Shown: positions 33,629 to 42,610 of the stretch, one piece after another
How positions within the stretch are numbered: position 1 is the stretch's first letter
Layout of the letters: the number at the start of each line of letters is the position of its first letter
Assembly (NCBI RefSeq): GCF_030848495.1
Contig: NZ_JAVDDT010000001.1
Coordinates: 186,001-250,000 of the forward strand
Direction: 5' to 3'
Source of the DNA: Natronospira bacteriovora
GTDB taxonomy: Bacteria; Pseudomonadota; Gammaproteobacteria; Natronospirales; Natronospiraceae
Length of the DNA: 64,000 bases
Program-made: the position numbers and the translations under genes
The notes under the pieces: model-generated
Seen by the model: the letters and a program-made list of their open reading frames with translations, nothing else
What the model was told of the DNA's origin: nothing
Databases searched by the model: none

Positions 33629-34786
33629 TCATGAACGCCTGCGTCTGCCATCCGGGCCGGGATCCATATCCGGATCCACGTCCGGGCTCGGTGCCTTCGG
33701 GCGCGGCCCACCCCGGCTTCGCTGGCGGCGCAGCTGGAAGACCCAGCCCAGGACTTCCGCCACCGCCCGGTACAACTGCGCCGGAATCTCGTCACCCAGC
33801 TCAGTGCTTGCATGCAAGGCGCGGGCCAACGGCGGAGCCTCGAGGATGGGCACCTCGTTCTCCGTGGCAATTTCGCGGATTCTCAGAGCCACGCGATCGG
33901 TACCCTTGGCCACCACCACCGGCGCATCAGAGCGCGTGGGTTCATAGCGCAGGGCCACGGCAAAATGGCTGGGGTTGGTAACCACCACATCCGCCTTGGG
34001 CACCGCTTCCATCATCCGCTGCCGCGACATTTCCTGCTGGGTCTCGCGGATCTTGCGCTTGACCTCGGGCTTGCCCTCCGTCTCCTTCATCTCATCCTTG
34101 ACTTCCTGCTTGGTCATCTTGAGTTTTTTGGTGTTGTCCCAGATCTGGTAGGGCACATCGATGGCCGCCACCACGATCAGGGCGGTGGTAAACACCAGAA
34201 AGCAGATCGCCACCAGCTGCCCGGCCTCGAACAGACCACGCGGCAGGGGCACACTGCCCAGGGCCAGAAAGCGATCCCTGAAGAGCCAGAACATGACGGC
34301 CGCGACCACGGCCACCATGCCGAACTTGCCGATGGCCTTGAGCAGTTCAATCAATGCCTTGGTGCCGAAAATCCGTTTGAAGCCGCTGACCGGGTTGAGC
34401 TTGCTGGGTTTGGGTTGAAGCGCCTGCAGACTGAAGGACCAGCCCCCGATCAATGTGGGTGCGGCCAGTGCGGCGATGAACAACACCCCCATGATGGGCA
34501 GCACCACCTTGATACCCTCCATGACCGCAAGACGGAAATACAGGGGCAGATGCTGGCTGGTCATGACTGCCTCACGGTCGTAGCTGAGCCCTTGCCGCAG
34601 GATATCCGCCACATTGCCGGCCATGATCGGACCAAAACCAATCAGAAAGATCGCCCCGGTCATCATGACCAGCATCGCGCTCAGCTCCCGGGACCGGGGA
34701 ACCTGCCCCTTCTTCTTGGCGTCCTGGAGCCGTTTGGGTGTGGGCTGTTCTGTTTTTTCCTGGCTGCTGTCCTGATTCTCGGCCAT
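33629..34786 (-). CDS. flhB: FlhB flagellar export switch protein
   Basis: A 385-residue FlhB with four membrane segments (about 35-55, 90-110, 155-172, 190-210), a charged linker and a C-terminal domain. The autocleavage site, NPTH in most FlhB, reads NPSH here (residues 271-274, in VVVTNPSHFAVALRYEP). Cleavage between Asn and Pro sets the switch from rod/hook to filament export together with FliK. After about residue 360 there is an Arg/Pro/Asp-rich tail. It lies between fliR and flhA. Confidence 0.95.
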   Translation of the reverse strand: MAENQDSSQEKTEQPTPKRLQDAKKKGQVPRSRELSAMLVMMTGAIFLIGFGPIMAGNVADILRQGLSYDREAVMTSQHLPLYFRLAVMEGIKVVLPIMGVLFIAALAAPTLIGGWSFSLQALQPKPSKLNPVSGFKRIFGTKALIELLKAIGKFGMVAVVAAVMFWLFRDRFLALGSVPLPRGLFEAGQLVAICFLVFTTALIVVAAIDVPYQIWDNTKKLKMTKQEVKDEMKETEGKPEVKRKIRETQQEMSRQRMMEAVPKADVVVTNPSHFAVALRYEPTRSDAPVVVAKGTDRVALRIREIATENEVPILEAPPLARALHASTELGDEIPAQLYRAVAEVLGWVFQLRRQRSRGGPRPKAPSPDVDPDMDPGPDGRRRRS

Positions 34787-34803
34787 GTGCTGCTACCTCT
34801 CGA

Positions 34804-35583
34804 TCAGGCACCCGCCGCAATATTGCGAACGGTGGAAAAGGCGGACTGCAACAGGCTGGTAATGGCCGGCCGCATATAGGGCAGGGTCACCATCAGAATC
34901 AGAAAGCCAAGCGTCATGGCGGCCGGGAAGCCCACGGCGAAGAGATTCATGGTGGGCGCCGCCCGGCTCATGACCCCGAAGGCGATCAGTACGGTCTGCA
35001 GGGCGACCACGGCCGGCAATGCGATCTGGATGGCACCGCGGAACATGTCGCTGCCGAACATCACCAGACTCCAGAAATCATCCCTGACCAGACCAGCCTG
35101 CCCCACGGGCATGCTGTGAAAACTGTCCACCAGCACCTGAATCAGCATCAGATGCCCATCCATGGCCAGGTACAGCAATGTGGCCATGATGAGGAGAAAC
35201 TGCCCCACGATGGGCACGGAGACACCCCGCTGGGCGTCCACCATGAAGGCGAAACCCAGGCCCATGCTCATGGCAATGGTCTGCCCGGCAATGACCACGG
35301 CATCGAAGACCATCTGAACCAGAAACCCGATCAGCACACCGATCAGGATCTGCTGAACGGTGATAAGCAGTCCCTGAAAACTGAGAATTTCCACCGCCGG
35401 AGGTGACGCCAGCATGGGCGCCACGGCAACCGTCAGTGCCACCGCCATCAGAATTCGGGCCTGAACCGGAATGAATGACGCACCGAATACGGGTGCCACC
35501 ATGATCATCCCGGCGATCCGGCAGAAGGGCCAGAAATAATGGCCAATCAGGCCTCCGATCTCGGCGGCGGTGAAAGTGAGCAT
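34804..35583 (-). CDS. fliR: FliR flagellar export apparatus protein
   Basis: A 259-residue membrane protein with about six hydrophobic segments and FliR family features: VFGASFIPVQARILMAVALTVAVAP, VQMVFDAVVIAGQTIAMSMGLGFA, QIALPAVVALQTVLIAFGVMSRAAPTMNLFAVGFP. FliR forms part of the FliPQR pore of the type III export gate. It follows fliQ by 16 bp and precedes flhB by 17 bp. Confidence 0.94.
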   Translation of the reverse strand: MLTFTAAEIGGLIGHYFWPFCRIAGMIMVAPVFGASFIPVQARILMAVALTVAVAPMLASPPAVEILSFQGLLITVQQILIGVLIGFLVQMVFDAVVIAGQTIAMSMGLGFAFMVDAQRGVSVPIVGQFLLIMATLLYLAMDGHLMLIQVLVDSFHSMPVGQAGLVRDDFWSLVMFGSDMFRGAIQIALPAVVALQTVLIAFGVMSRAAPTMNLFAVGFPAAMTLGFLILMVTLPYMRPAITSLLQSAFSTVRNIAAGA

Positions 35584-35599
35584 CGGCCCGCTCCGCCGG

Positions 35600-35875
35600 T
35601 CAACCGCCGCCCAGCAGCAAGGGAATACTGCGGATCAGGCTGGTGGTGAACTCCATGATGGTAGACAGCATCCAGCTGCTGAAAAAACCCAGGGACACCA
35701 CCAGCACCAGCAGTTTGGGAATGAAGCTCAGGGTCATTTCGTTGATCTGGGTGGCGGCCTGGAACATGCCCACCAGTAGACCCATGGCCAGGGCGGAGAC
35801 CAGCATGGGGGCGGCGATCAGTGCCGTCACCTTGAGTGCCTCCTGGCCGATTGTCACTGCCATTTCAGGACTCAT
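35600..35875 (-). CDS. fliQ: FliQ flagellar export apparatus protein
   Basis: A 91-residue protein with two membrane helices and the FliQ family sequence MLVSALAMGLLVGMFQAATQINEMTLSFIPKLL. It belongs to the FliP5Q4R1 core of the export gate. Standard length and gene position between fliP and fliR. Confidence 0.94.
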   Translation of the reverse strand: MSPEMAVTIGQEALKVTALIAAPMLVSALAMGLLVGMFQAATQINEMTLSFIPKLLVLVVSLGFFSSWMLSTIMEFTTSLIRSIPLLLGGG

Positions 35876-35884
35876 CGCGACCTC

Positions 35885-36625
35885 CTAGACGAAAAAACTG
35901 GATGCCAGTGTCCCGATGACCAGGGACCAGCCATCCACCAGCACGAACAACATGATCTTGAACGGGAGTGACACCAGCATGGGTGAAAGCATGAGCATCC
36001 CCATGGACATCAGCGTACTGGCCACCACCAGATCAATGATCACGAAGGGGATATACAGCAGGAAACCGATGATGAACGCCGTCTTCAGCTCGCTGGTAAT
36101 GAAGGCCGGAACCAGCACGGCCATGGGTACTTCTTCCGGACCGTTGAAACTTTCATAGCCACCCATGCGGGCAAACACCGCAATATCGTTCTCCCGAACC
36201 TGATTCATCATGAAGGCGCGCACTGGCTGGATAACGTTATCAATGGCATCTTCAGCCACCATTTCGCCATCCAGATAGGGGCGAACACCATCGTCATAGG
36301 CCTGATCCAGCACCGGGGCCATGACGAAGAAGGTCAAAAACAGGGCAAGACCGATCAGCACCTGATTGGGTGGTGTCTGGGGAGTGCCCATGGCCTGGCG
36401 AAGTATGGCCAGAACGATGACAATGCGCGTGAACGAGGTCATCATCAGAAGCAGCGCCGGCAGCACGGTCAGTGCCGTCATCAACACCAGAATCTGAAGA
36501 GTGACCGAATAGGTCTGGGCACCGTCGTCGCCCATCTCCACGGTCACGGCCGGCAGGCCCGGCTGGGCAAGGGAAAGGCCGGGCAAAAGCAAGAGAATCA
36601 GCAGTGACATCCACCGCCACATCAC
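35885..36625 (-). CDS. fliP: FliP flagellar export apparatus protein
   Basis: A 246-residue FliP with a cleavable signal sequence (cleavage after SLAQ near residue 21) and four membrane helices. Family stretches are TALTVLPALLLMMTSFTRIVIVLAILRQAMGTPQTPPNQVLIGLALFLT and LVPAFITSELKTAFIIGFLLYIPFVIIDLVVASTLMSMGMLMLSP. It forms the main ring of the export pore. ATGA overlap with fliO. Confidence 0.96.
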   Translation of the reverse strand: MMWRWMSLLILLLLPGLSLAQPGLPAVTVEMGDDGAQTYSVTLQILVLMTALTVLPALLLMMTSFTRIVIVLAILRQAMGTPQTPPNQVLIGLALFLTFFVMAPVLDQAYDDGVRPYLDGEMVAEDAIDNVIQPVRAFMMNQVRENDIAVFARMGGYESFNGPEEVPMAVLVPAFITSELKTAFIIGFLLYIPFVIIDLVVASTLMSMGMLMLSPMLVSLPFKIMLFVLVDGWSLVIGTLASSFFV

Positions 36626-37044
36626 TGCTGTACCCCGCCCCGTTTCAGGCTTTCCATCAGGCGTTCACGGAAGCTTTCCCCCGTGGCGGATGATTCGGAC
36701 TCCAGCGGTTCGTCCAGCACATGCAGGGTTCGGATTCCGCCCGGGCTGACACCCAGCAGCAACTGCTGCCTTCCCACTTCCACCAGCATCAGGCGCTCGC
36801 GTGTGGATAGTGGCAACTGGGCGATGACTTTCATGCCATTGCCGCGACCGCCACCGTAGCCCTGCATGCGCCGCATGGCCCAGGCCAGACCGAAGACCAC
36901 CGCCAGCACGATGATCAGCGACAGCATGACATTCAGCAGCCCGGATACGCCCTGGAAATCCTCGGGGGAGGCCGTTTCCGCCAGCGCGGGCAGTACCGGC
37001 AGTGACAGTATCAGGGAAAGTGCGATCCGACGCATCGACATCAT
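36622..37044 (-). CDS. fliO: FliO export gate assembly protein
   Basis: A 140-residue FliO: a signal-like N-terminus (to about residue 22), a transmembrane helix at about 34-54 (LLNVMLSLIIVLAVVFGLAWAMRR) and a cytoplasmic domain with VIAQLPLSTRERLMLVEVGRQQLLLGVSPGGI. FliO helps FliP assemble into the export gate. It overlaps fliN and fliP by four bases each. Confidence 0.9.
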   Translation of the reverse strand: MMSMRRIALSLILSLPVLPALAETASPEDFQGVSGLLNVMLSLIIVLAVVFGLAWAMRRMQGYGGGRGNGMKVIAQLPLSTRERLMLVEVGRQQLLLGVSPGGIRTLHVLDEPLESESSATGESFRERLMESLKRGGVQQ

Positions 37045-37469
37045 CTCAGCTTCTTGATGCGTTCGGAGGGGCTGACCACGTCGGTGAGGCGGATACCGAA
37101 CTTCTCGTTCACCACCACCACTTCGCCGTGGGCTACCAATGTGCCGTTGACCAGCACATCCAGGGGCTCACCGGCAAATCGGTCCAGCTCCACCACCGAC
37201 CCCTGGCTGAGCTGCAGCAGGTTGCGGATACTGATCTTGGTACGTCCCACTTCCATGGCCAGGTTCACGTTCAGATCGAGAATCATGTCGAGATTCACAT
37301 CCTCGGAACCACTGCCGCCGCCCTTGCCGCCGAGATCATCGAAGCTGGCCCTTTCCACGGACTCGCCAGCCGTATCCGATTCACCCTCCTGCTGGGCCGC
37401 CTCCATTGCCTCGATCTGACGGCGCTCGTCCTCGCTCAGACCATCCTGTTTCTTGTCGTCATCACTCAT
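37041..37469 (-). CDS. fliN: FliN motor switch C-ring protein
   Basis: A 142-residue FliN: an acidic N-terminal region (about 1-55) and the SpoA domain LDLNVNLAMEVGRTKISIRNLLQLSQGSVVELDRFAGEPLDVLVNGTLVAHGEVVVVNEKFGIRLTDVVSP. It forms the bottom of the C-ring and helps dock the FliHI complex. Four-base overlaps with fliM and fliO. Confidence 0.96.
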   Translation of the reverse strand: MSDDDKKQDGLSEDERRQIEAMEAAQQEGESDTAGESVERASFDDLGGKGGGSGSEDVNLDMILDLNVNLAMEVGRTKISIRNLLQLSQGSVVELDRFAGEPLDVLVNGTLVAHGEVVVVNEKFGIRLTDVVSPSERIKKLR

Positions 37470-38512
37470 GACTGCTTCCTCGCGCTCGCCTTACGCTCTT
37501 GATTACCTGACTGTTTCACGCCAGCGTTTGCTGTCGAATTCCTTTCCTGCTTGACCCAGCTCTTGAGCTGAACGGCATTGTGGCCTTCGGAAACACCGAA
37601 TCGCCCGCGAAACAGGGGCAGATCCCCTTCCGCGACCACCAGCACATCCTCCGGAATATCAATCGGAATGATGTCGCCGGCCTTCAGCTTGAGCAGGCTT
37701 CGAATGTCCATTTCCGCCTCGGCCAGCGTGGCCGAAAGCTCCACCCGGGCATCCTTCACTTCATCCCGCAGGGCCTGGGTCCAGCGCTCATCCTTTTCCA
37801 CCCGGTCACTCTGCACACCGGTATCCAGCAGTTCCTTGATGGGCTCGATCATGGAATAGGGCATGGTGATGTGGAACTCGCCGCTGCCCCCTTCCAGCTC
37901 CACCGTGAAGGTGCTTACCACGACCACTTCACTGGGGCTGACGATGTTGGCGAACTGTGGATTGACCTCGGACTCGAGAAAGGTGAAATCCAGGTCCATC
38001 ACCGGTGACCAGGCTTCCTTGAGATCCTCGAAGGCATCGTGCAGGAGTTTCTGGATGATGCGGTTCTCGGCCGGCGTGAATTCCCGGCCCTCGATCTTGG
38101 TATAGAAGCGACCGTCACCACCGAAGAAGTTGTCCACCACCACGAAGACCAGTTTGGGATCGATGATGAACAGAGCCATCCCCCGCAATGGATCCGCCCG
38201 AACCAGGTTCAGGCTCGTGGGGACGTACAGGGAGTGGACATATTCGGAGAACTTGAGCATGTCCACCCCACCCACCGAAATCTCGGCGGAGCGGCGCAGC
38301 ATGTTGAAAAGACTGATTCTCAGGTAACGGGCAAAACGCTCGTTGATCATCTCCAGAGTCGGCAGGCGACCCCGGACGATGCGATCCTCCCGGGTGAAGT
38401 CATAGGGCCGGGTTTCACCGGGATCCCTGGCCTCCTCCTCGGTATCCACATCGCCGCCCTGCACACCATGCATGAGGGCATCGATTTCTTCCTGTGAGAG
38501 TACGTCGCTCAC
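37466..38512 (-). CDS. fliM: FliM motor switch C-ring protein
   Basis: A 348-residue FliM: the N-terminal CheY-P binding motif LSQEEIDALMHG (residues 5-16), a CheC-like middle domain with the FliG-contact loop GGDGRFYTKIEGREFTPAE, and a C-terminal SpoA domain (VLVVAEGDLPLFRGRFGVSEG). A basic and polar tail of about 30 residues follows. It transmits CheY-P binding to rotor reversal. Four-base overlap with fliN. Confidence 0.96.
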   Translation of the reverse strand: MSDVLSQEEIDALMHGVQGGDVDTEEEARDPGETRPYDFTREDRIVRGRLPTLEMINERFARYLRISLFNMLRRSAEISVGGVDMLKFSEYVHSLYVPTSLNLVRADPLRGMALFIIDPKLVFVVVDNFFGGDGRFYTKIEGREFTPAENRIIQKLLHDAFEDLKEAWSPVMDLDFTFLESEVNPQFANIVSPSEVVVVSTFTVELEGGSGEFHITMPYSMIEPIKELLDTGVQSDRVEKDERWTQALRDEVKDARVELSATLAEAEMDIRSLLKLKAGDIIPIDIPEDVLVVAEGDLPLFRGRFGVSEGHNAVQLKSWVKQERNSTANAGVKQSGNQERKASARKQS

Positions 38513-38524
38513 GGCTGTCCCCGG

Positions 38525-38992
38525 TCACTGCATCACGAAGTTGGTGAAGAAGAGCGCTTCAATGTCGGATGGCTCCTCTTCCTCTTCAAGCAGCTCCACG
38601 ATCTGGCGCAGGGCCTCGTCCTGAAGCGCTTCCCGTCCCGCGGCACTGCGGGCCTTTTCGAACTCCACGTCGCTGAACAGCATCAGCAGGCGGTTCCGAA
38701 CCCTCGGCATGTGGCGCTCCACCGCATCCAGGCTGGCCTGATCCCGGGACATGAGCTCCACCTTGACCTGCAGGTAACGCACGCGGCGCTCTGCTTCCAC
38801 ATTCACGACGAATGCCGGCTCGATGGCGTAATAGATCGGCGGCTGACGCATTTCTTCCACCGCCGCCGGTACCGCGTTCTCGGCACCGCCATTGCCATTG
38901 CCGTCCAGGGCGCCGGCCAGGAACAGGCCGGTGCCGAGGCCGATCAACAGAACCAGCACGATGCCAATACCTCCAAGAATCCATGCCTTCAT
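38525..38992 (-). CDS. fliL: FliL stator-associated membrane protein
   Basis: A 155-residue single-pass protein: transmembrane helix at about residues 5-27, a short linker, and the periplasmic FliL domain (YYAIEPAFVVNVEAERRVRYLQVKVELMSRD ... PRVRNRLLMLFSDVEFEKARSAAGREALQDEAL). FliL rings surround and activate stator units. First gene of the long fliLMNOPQR-flhBA operon, 41 nt after a predicted sigma-54 start site. Confidence 0.93.
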   Translation of the reverse strand: MKAWILGGIGIVLVLLIGLGTGLFLAGALDGNGNGGAENAVPAAVEEMRQPPIYYAIEPAFVVNVEAERRVRYLQVKVELMSRDQASLDAVERHMPRVRNRLLMLFSDVEFEKARSAAGREALQDEALRQIVELLEEEEEPSDIEALFFTNFVMQ

Positions 38993-39044
38993 CCGCTTGT
39001 CTCCTCATGTCTGAACGGGCGGACGATCTTCTGCCAGAACCAAG

Positions 39045-39060
39045 GCAAGTGCCGTGCCAC
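39045..39060 (-). promoter_or_regulatory. Sigma-54 promoter of the fliL operon
   Basis: Read leftward: GTGGCACGGCACTTGC. It matches the RpoN consensus TGGCACG-N4-TTGC, with the invariant GG and GC separated by exactly 10 bases. The predicted start site is about 41 nt before the fliL ATG. Confidence 0.82.
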
Positions 39061-39221
39061 CCTTGAGAACAATGAAATATTTCTTTACCAACAGCATGTT
39101 ACAGGATGCCGATCAATGCCGGATGCCAGTTCGCCCGGCCAGACAGACCGACTGTCGGGATTTTGGCACTCCAGGGGGGCGGCGCTGCAGGCGAATATCG
39201 CCGAAGGATAGGGCAAGGATC

Positions 39222-39242
39222 GGCCGGGACTAGGGCCCGGCC
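39222..39242 (-). terminator. GC-rich hairpin after fliK, possible terminator
   Basis: GGCCGGG (39222-39228) pairs with CCCGGCC (39236-39242) around a 7-base loop, 53 bp after the fliK stop. There is no T run downstream on the leftward transcript, so termination would be weak or factor-dependent. Confidence 0.35.
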
Positions 39243-39294
39243 GGGGAAGGCACAAAGAGGGGATGCGTCAGCCTGGCGGAATCGAGGCCGACAC

Positions 39295-40476
39295 TCAGGC
39301 GTATTCGTCCAGCAGGCCGATGCGAAGCTCCAGCACCGCTTCCCCGTCCGGGACCGTAGCCGCGTCACCGTTCAGACTTCGCTGGTTCTGGTTCAGCATG
39401 GCCTGGCGGCTCGCCTCCCCGTTCCGCTCGCGGCCATCGCTGACATCCGCCTGGGCCAGATCCAGGCCCTTTTCCTGCAGCATTTCACGCAGACGCGGAA
39501 GAGCCTGCTCCAGAGCATCCCGTGTCTGGGCATGATGGCTGCTCAGGGTCAGGGTGGCCTGATCCTGGGTCACGGTCATGCGAATTTCCAGGGGCCCAAG
39601 GTGGGGCGGGTGCAATTTGATCTCGGCACGATCCATGCCCTGACCGGCCATCATGACGACGCGCTGACCCAGGGCATGGTTCCAGTTCTGGCCACCCACG
39701 GGCATCTGCATCGGCGGCAGCCGGTTCATGCTGGAGGATTCGCCACTCTGGCTGGCAGTGGAGAACAGTGCCGCCAGCTGCTGCGGTGACGCCGGCTGAA
39801 CCAGCTGGCCGCGTCCATCGGCCTGACGGAGGACGCCGTCCAGACTGGGCTGGCGTTCGCCCCCCTCCTCCGCACGCCCGACAGCCAATGCCTGATGCAG
39901 GAGATTGAGGCGCTCTGGCAGTACGATACGCTGGCTGTCGGGCGCCTCGCGGCCGCTCAGGGACAACAGCGTCTCCTGAATCGTGGCAGGCGGCGCCGAC
40001 GCATTGGGGGTCAATCGGATATCACGGTTTTCCAGCGAGGCCGCACCATCGCCCCCGGGCCGCGCCAGTGCTTCGCGCATGGCCTGCAGCAGCCGCTGCC
40101 CGGCCTGACCTGTCGCCAGGCTCTGTCCGGCGGAACCATCGTTCTCGGTACCTGCCATTCCCAAGGCCGACTGCAGAACCGCCTCGACATTCTCTTCGAC
40201 AAGGGGCGAACCCGCATCACCCTCGTCGGCTGCCAGCAGGCGCAACGGCTGCGATGCCTTGCCGTCCAGCGGCAAATCCTTGCCGCTTCTCAGCGCGACC
40301 AGATCCTCGGGATGGATGCGCAACCCCTGCTCGGCAAAGGCACTGTCCAGCAGATCGGCGAAATCCGACAAGGCCTTCTGCCCGTCTCCCTGGGTCAGAA
40401 AATCCGCGAGGCCGCCATTTCGGCGGTCTGAGGCCTCGGGCAAGGCGTCGAGCAGGGAAAGGATGTTCTGAATCAC
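39295..40476 (-). CDS. fliK: FliK flagellar hook-length control protein
   Basis: A 393-residue FliK. The N-terminal two thirds are low in conservation and rich in Ala, Gln, Gly and Leu; the C-terminal domain (about 270-360) has the family core WNHALGQRVVMMAGQGMDRAEIKLHPPHLGPLEIRMTVTQDQATLTLSSHHAQTRDALEQALPRLREML. It measures hook length and triggers the FlhB substrate switch. The start is GTG with GGAG eight bases upstream. Last gene of the fliE-K run; a second FliK-like gene lies at 18527. Confidence 0.9.
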   Translation of the reverse strand: MIQNILSLLDALPEASDRRNGGLADFLTQGDGQKALSDFADLLDSAFAEQGLRIHPEDLVALRSGKDLPLDGKASQPLRLLAADEGDAGSPLVEENVEAVLQSALGMAGTENDGSAGQSLATGQAGQRLLQAMREALARPGGDGAASLENRDIRLTPNASAPPATIQETLLSLSGREAPDSQRIVLPERLNLLHQALAVGRAEEGGERQPSLDGVLRQADGRGQLVQPASPQQLAALFSTASQSGESSSMNRLPPMQMPVGGQNWNHALGQRVVMMAGQGMDRAEIKLHPPHLGPLEIRMTVTQDQATLTLSSHHAQTRDALEQALPRLREMLQEKGLDLAQADVSDGRERNGEASRQAMLNQNQRSLNGDAATVPDGEAVLELRIGLLDEYA

Positions 40477-40612
40477 GGTGCAATCTCCGCGTCATCGGTG
40501 GCGAGCCGCCTGGCCCTGCCACCACTCCAGCCGGAGCCACTCTCCGGTGTTCGAAGGAAGATTTGCAGAAAGCGTGCCAGCCCCGGCGAAGCAGACCACC
40601 GGGCAAGCGGTT

Positions 40613-41059
40613 TCAGTCCCGGCGGCCGCGGTGCTGGCTGAGATCGTCCTGCTCCTTCTGTTCCCGTCGATCCTGGTCGCGGGATTCCACTCGCCGATAG
40701 CGATCGGCCGCCCGATCCAGGGCATTGACGCGACTGCGAGCCTCGATCCAGCCCTCCCGCTGCTGCTCATAGGCCTGCATGTTCGCCTCCACCACGGATT
40801 CCTGCTGGCGAATCACTTCGTCAAGCTTGGCGAGAAAAGCACGCTCGTCCCGCAGACGACGCGGGTCAACGGAGCGCTGTCCATCACCGTCGAACATGGC
40901 ACGGTATTCCGCACGATACTGACGCAACTGCTCCAGGCGGGCTTCCTGCTCGGACAGAGCCTGCTGACTCCTGCCAAGCTCCACGGAGGCATCCTTTTCG
41001 CCGCGGTCGGCCAGCTTCTGCACCGGCTTGAGTCGCTCCGAACGCTTCTTGGCTGCCAT
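40613..41059 (-). CDS. fliJ: FliJ flagellar export chaperone
   Basis: A 148-residue, almost entirely helical coiled-coil protein (heptads across about 10-130) rich in Arg, Glu and Gln, with the FliJ size and place between fliI and fliK. FliJ resembles the gamma subunit of F-ATPase; it connects the FliI hexamer to FlhA and recycles chaperones. ATG at 41059; a TTG one codon earlier is also possible. A 136 bp gap separates it from fliK. Confidence 0.85.
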   Translation of the reverse strand: MAAKKRSERLKPVQKLADRGEKDASVELGRSQQALSEQEARLEQLRQYRAEYRAMFDGDGQRSVDPRRLRDERAFLAKLDEVIRQQESVVEANMQAYEQQREGWIEARSRVNALDRAADRYRRVESRDQDRREQKEQDDLSQHRGRRD

Positions 41060-41137
41060 CAACGTCCAACTCCCTGTGTTCCGATCTTCAATTATGGATT
41101 ATTTTCCGGCGCAGGCCGCAACAAACACCACGTTGCC

Positions 41138-42610
41138 CTACTGGCCACCGGCGCCGGTATAGGCCCGTTTGGCCTGTTGTCCACTGGCCGCCGGGGCCGG
41201 CTCGGCATCACGCCGGATTCCACTCTGCCGGGTGGCGCCTTCAGCCGGCTGGCGCAACAGCCCCTGCAGCTCGCTCAGACTGCCCTCGAAGGAGACCCGT
41301 TCATTCATGCCCTGGCGCAGGAACTGCTGGATGCGGGGCCAGTAGGCAACCGCCTCGTCCAGTCGTGGGTCACTGCCGCGACGATAGGCACCGACGCTGA
41401 TCAGGTCCTGGTTCTGACGGTAGAGCGAGTACAGTTGCCGGAAGCGTTTCACCAGATCCTGCTGCTCCTCATCCGTGATGCCGGTCATGGCCCTGGAGAC
41501 GGATGCCTCCACGTCAATCGCCGGGAACAATCCGGACTCGGCGATCTGGCGAGACAAAACCACATGCCCGTCAAGAATGGCCCTGGCGGAGTCGGCCACC
41601 GGATCGTTCTGGTCATCGCCCTCCACCAGAACGGTGTAGAAGGCGGTAATGGAACCCTGCCCCTGATCGCCATTGCCGGCCCGCTCCACCAGCTGCGGCA
41701 GCTTGGCAAAGACCGAGGGCGGATACCCCTTGGTGGCCGGTGGCTCACCGATGGAAAGGGCCACTTCCCGCTGTGCCTGGGCGAAGCGGGTCAATGAGTC
41801 CATCAGCAGCAGCACCTTGCGGCCCTGATCTCGAAAATGCTCGGCAATGCGCGTGGACAGCCAGGCACCCTGCAGGCGCATGAGCGGCGGATTGTCCGCC
41901 GGGGTGGCAACCACCACGGCCCGGCGCATACCCTCTGCGCCCAGTGTTTCCTGGACGAACTCGTTCACCTCACGGCCACGTTCGCCGATCAGCCCCACCA
42001 CGATCACATCCGCCTCGGTGAAGCGGGTCATCATGCCCAGCAGCACACTCTTGCCCACCCCGCTACCCGCGAACAGGCCCATGCGCTGGCCACGCCCCAC
42101 CGTCAACAGGGAATTAATGGTCCGGATGCCCACATCCAGCGGCTCATCAATCGGCTGGCGCGCCAGCGGATTGATCAGACGACCGGTCATCGATACCTCT
42201 TCCCCGGTCTGCAGGGGGCCGGCCCCGTCCAGGGGCCGCCCGGTACCATCCAGCACACGTCCCAGCAACCCATCACCAACTGGTACGCGGGAGGTCTTGC
42301 CAGTGGGGATCACGCGCGCATTGGGTACCAGGCCAGCCAGCTCGCCAGTCGGCATGAGATAGATGGAGTCACCGGAAAATCCCACGACTTCGGCATCAAT
42401 GAAGCCGCCATCGGCGGTTTCAACCCGGCAATGGGAGCCCACCGGTGCACGGCAGCCCACGGCCTCGATGGTCAGGCCGACCACGCGCCGCAACACACCC
42501 TCCACCAGCGGCTGGGATTCATGCCGATCAAGGCGCTGGCGATAACGCCCGAGACGCTCCTGCAGGCGCTCCCTACGATGTTGCTTGATGGTCTCAGGCG
42601 AGAGGCTCAT
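41138..42610 (-). CDS. fliI: FliI flagellar export ATPase
   Basis: A 490-residue F1-beta-like ATPase with Walker [12 protein letters not shown], Walker [18 protein letters not shown], and family stretches [11 protein letters not shown] and [25 protein letters not shown]. It energises or improves export with FliH and FliJ. The ATG at 42610 (GGGGAG upstream) is chosen; the frame extends to 42712 inside fliH with no family similarity. About 40 C-terminal residues (from [21 protein letters not shown]) are an unconserved low-complexity tail. Confidence 0.95.
   Translation of the reverse strand: MSLSPETIKQHRRERLQERLGRYRQRLDRHESQPLVEGVLRRVVGLTIEAVGCRAPVGSHCRVETADGGFIDAEVVGFSGDSIYLMPTGELAGLVPNARVIPTGKTSRVPVGDGLLGRVLDGTGRPLDGAGPLQTGEEVSMTGRLINPLARQPIDEPLDVGIRTINSLLTVGRGQRMGLFAGSGVGKSVLLGMMTRFTEADVIVVGLIGERGREVNEFVQETLGAEGMRRAVVVATPADNPPLMRLQGAWLSTRIAEHFRDQGRKVLLLMDSLTRFAQAQREVALSIGEPPATKGYPPSVFAKLPQLVERAGNGDQGQGSITAFYTVLVEGDDQNDPVADSARAILDGHVVLSRQIAESGLFPAIDVEASVSRAMTGITDEEQQDLVKRFRQLYSLYRQNQDLISVGAYRRGSDPRLDEAVAYWPRIQQFLRQGMNERVSFEGSLSELQGLLRQPAEGATRQSGIRRDAEPAPAASGQQAKRAYTGAGGQ

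Larger units (their letters stand above)
38993..39294. other. Intergenic region between fliK and fliL
   Basis: A 302 bp region holding the sigma-54 promoter of fliL (39045-39060) and a GC-rich hairpin (39222-39242) that may mark the end of the fliE-K transcript. No coding frame here looks real. Confidence 0.6.
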
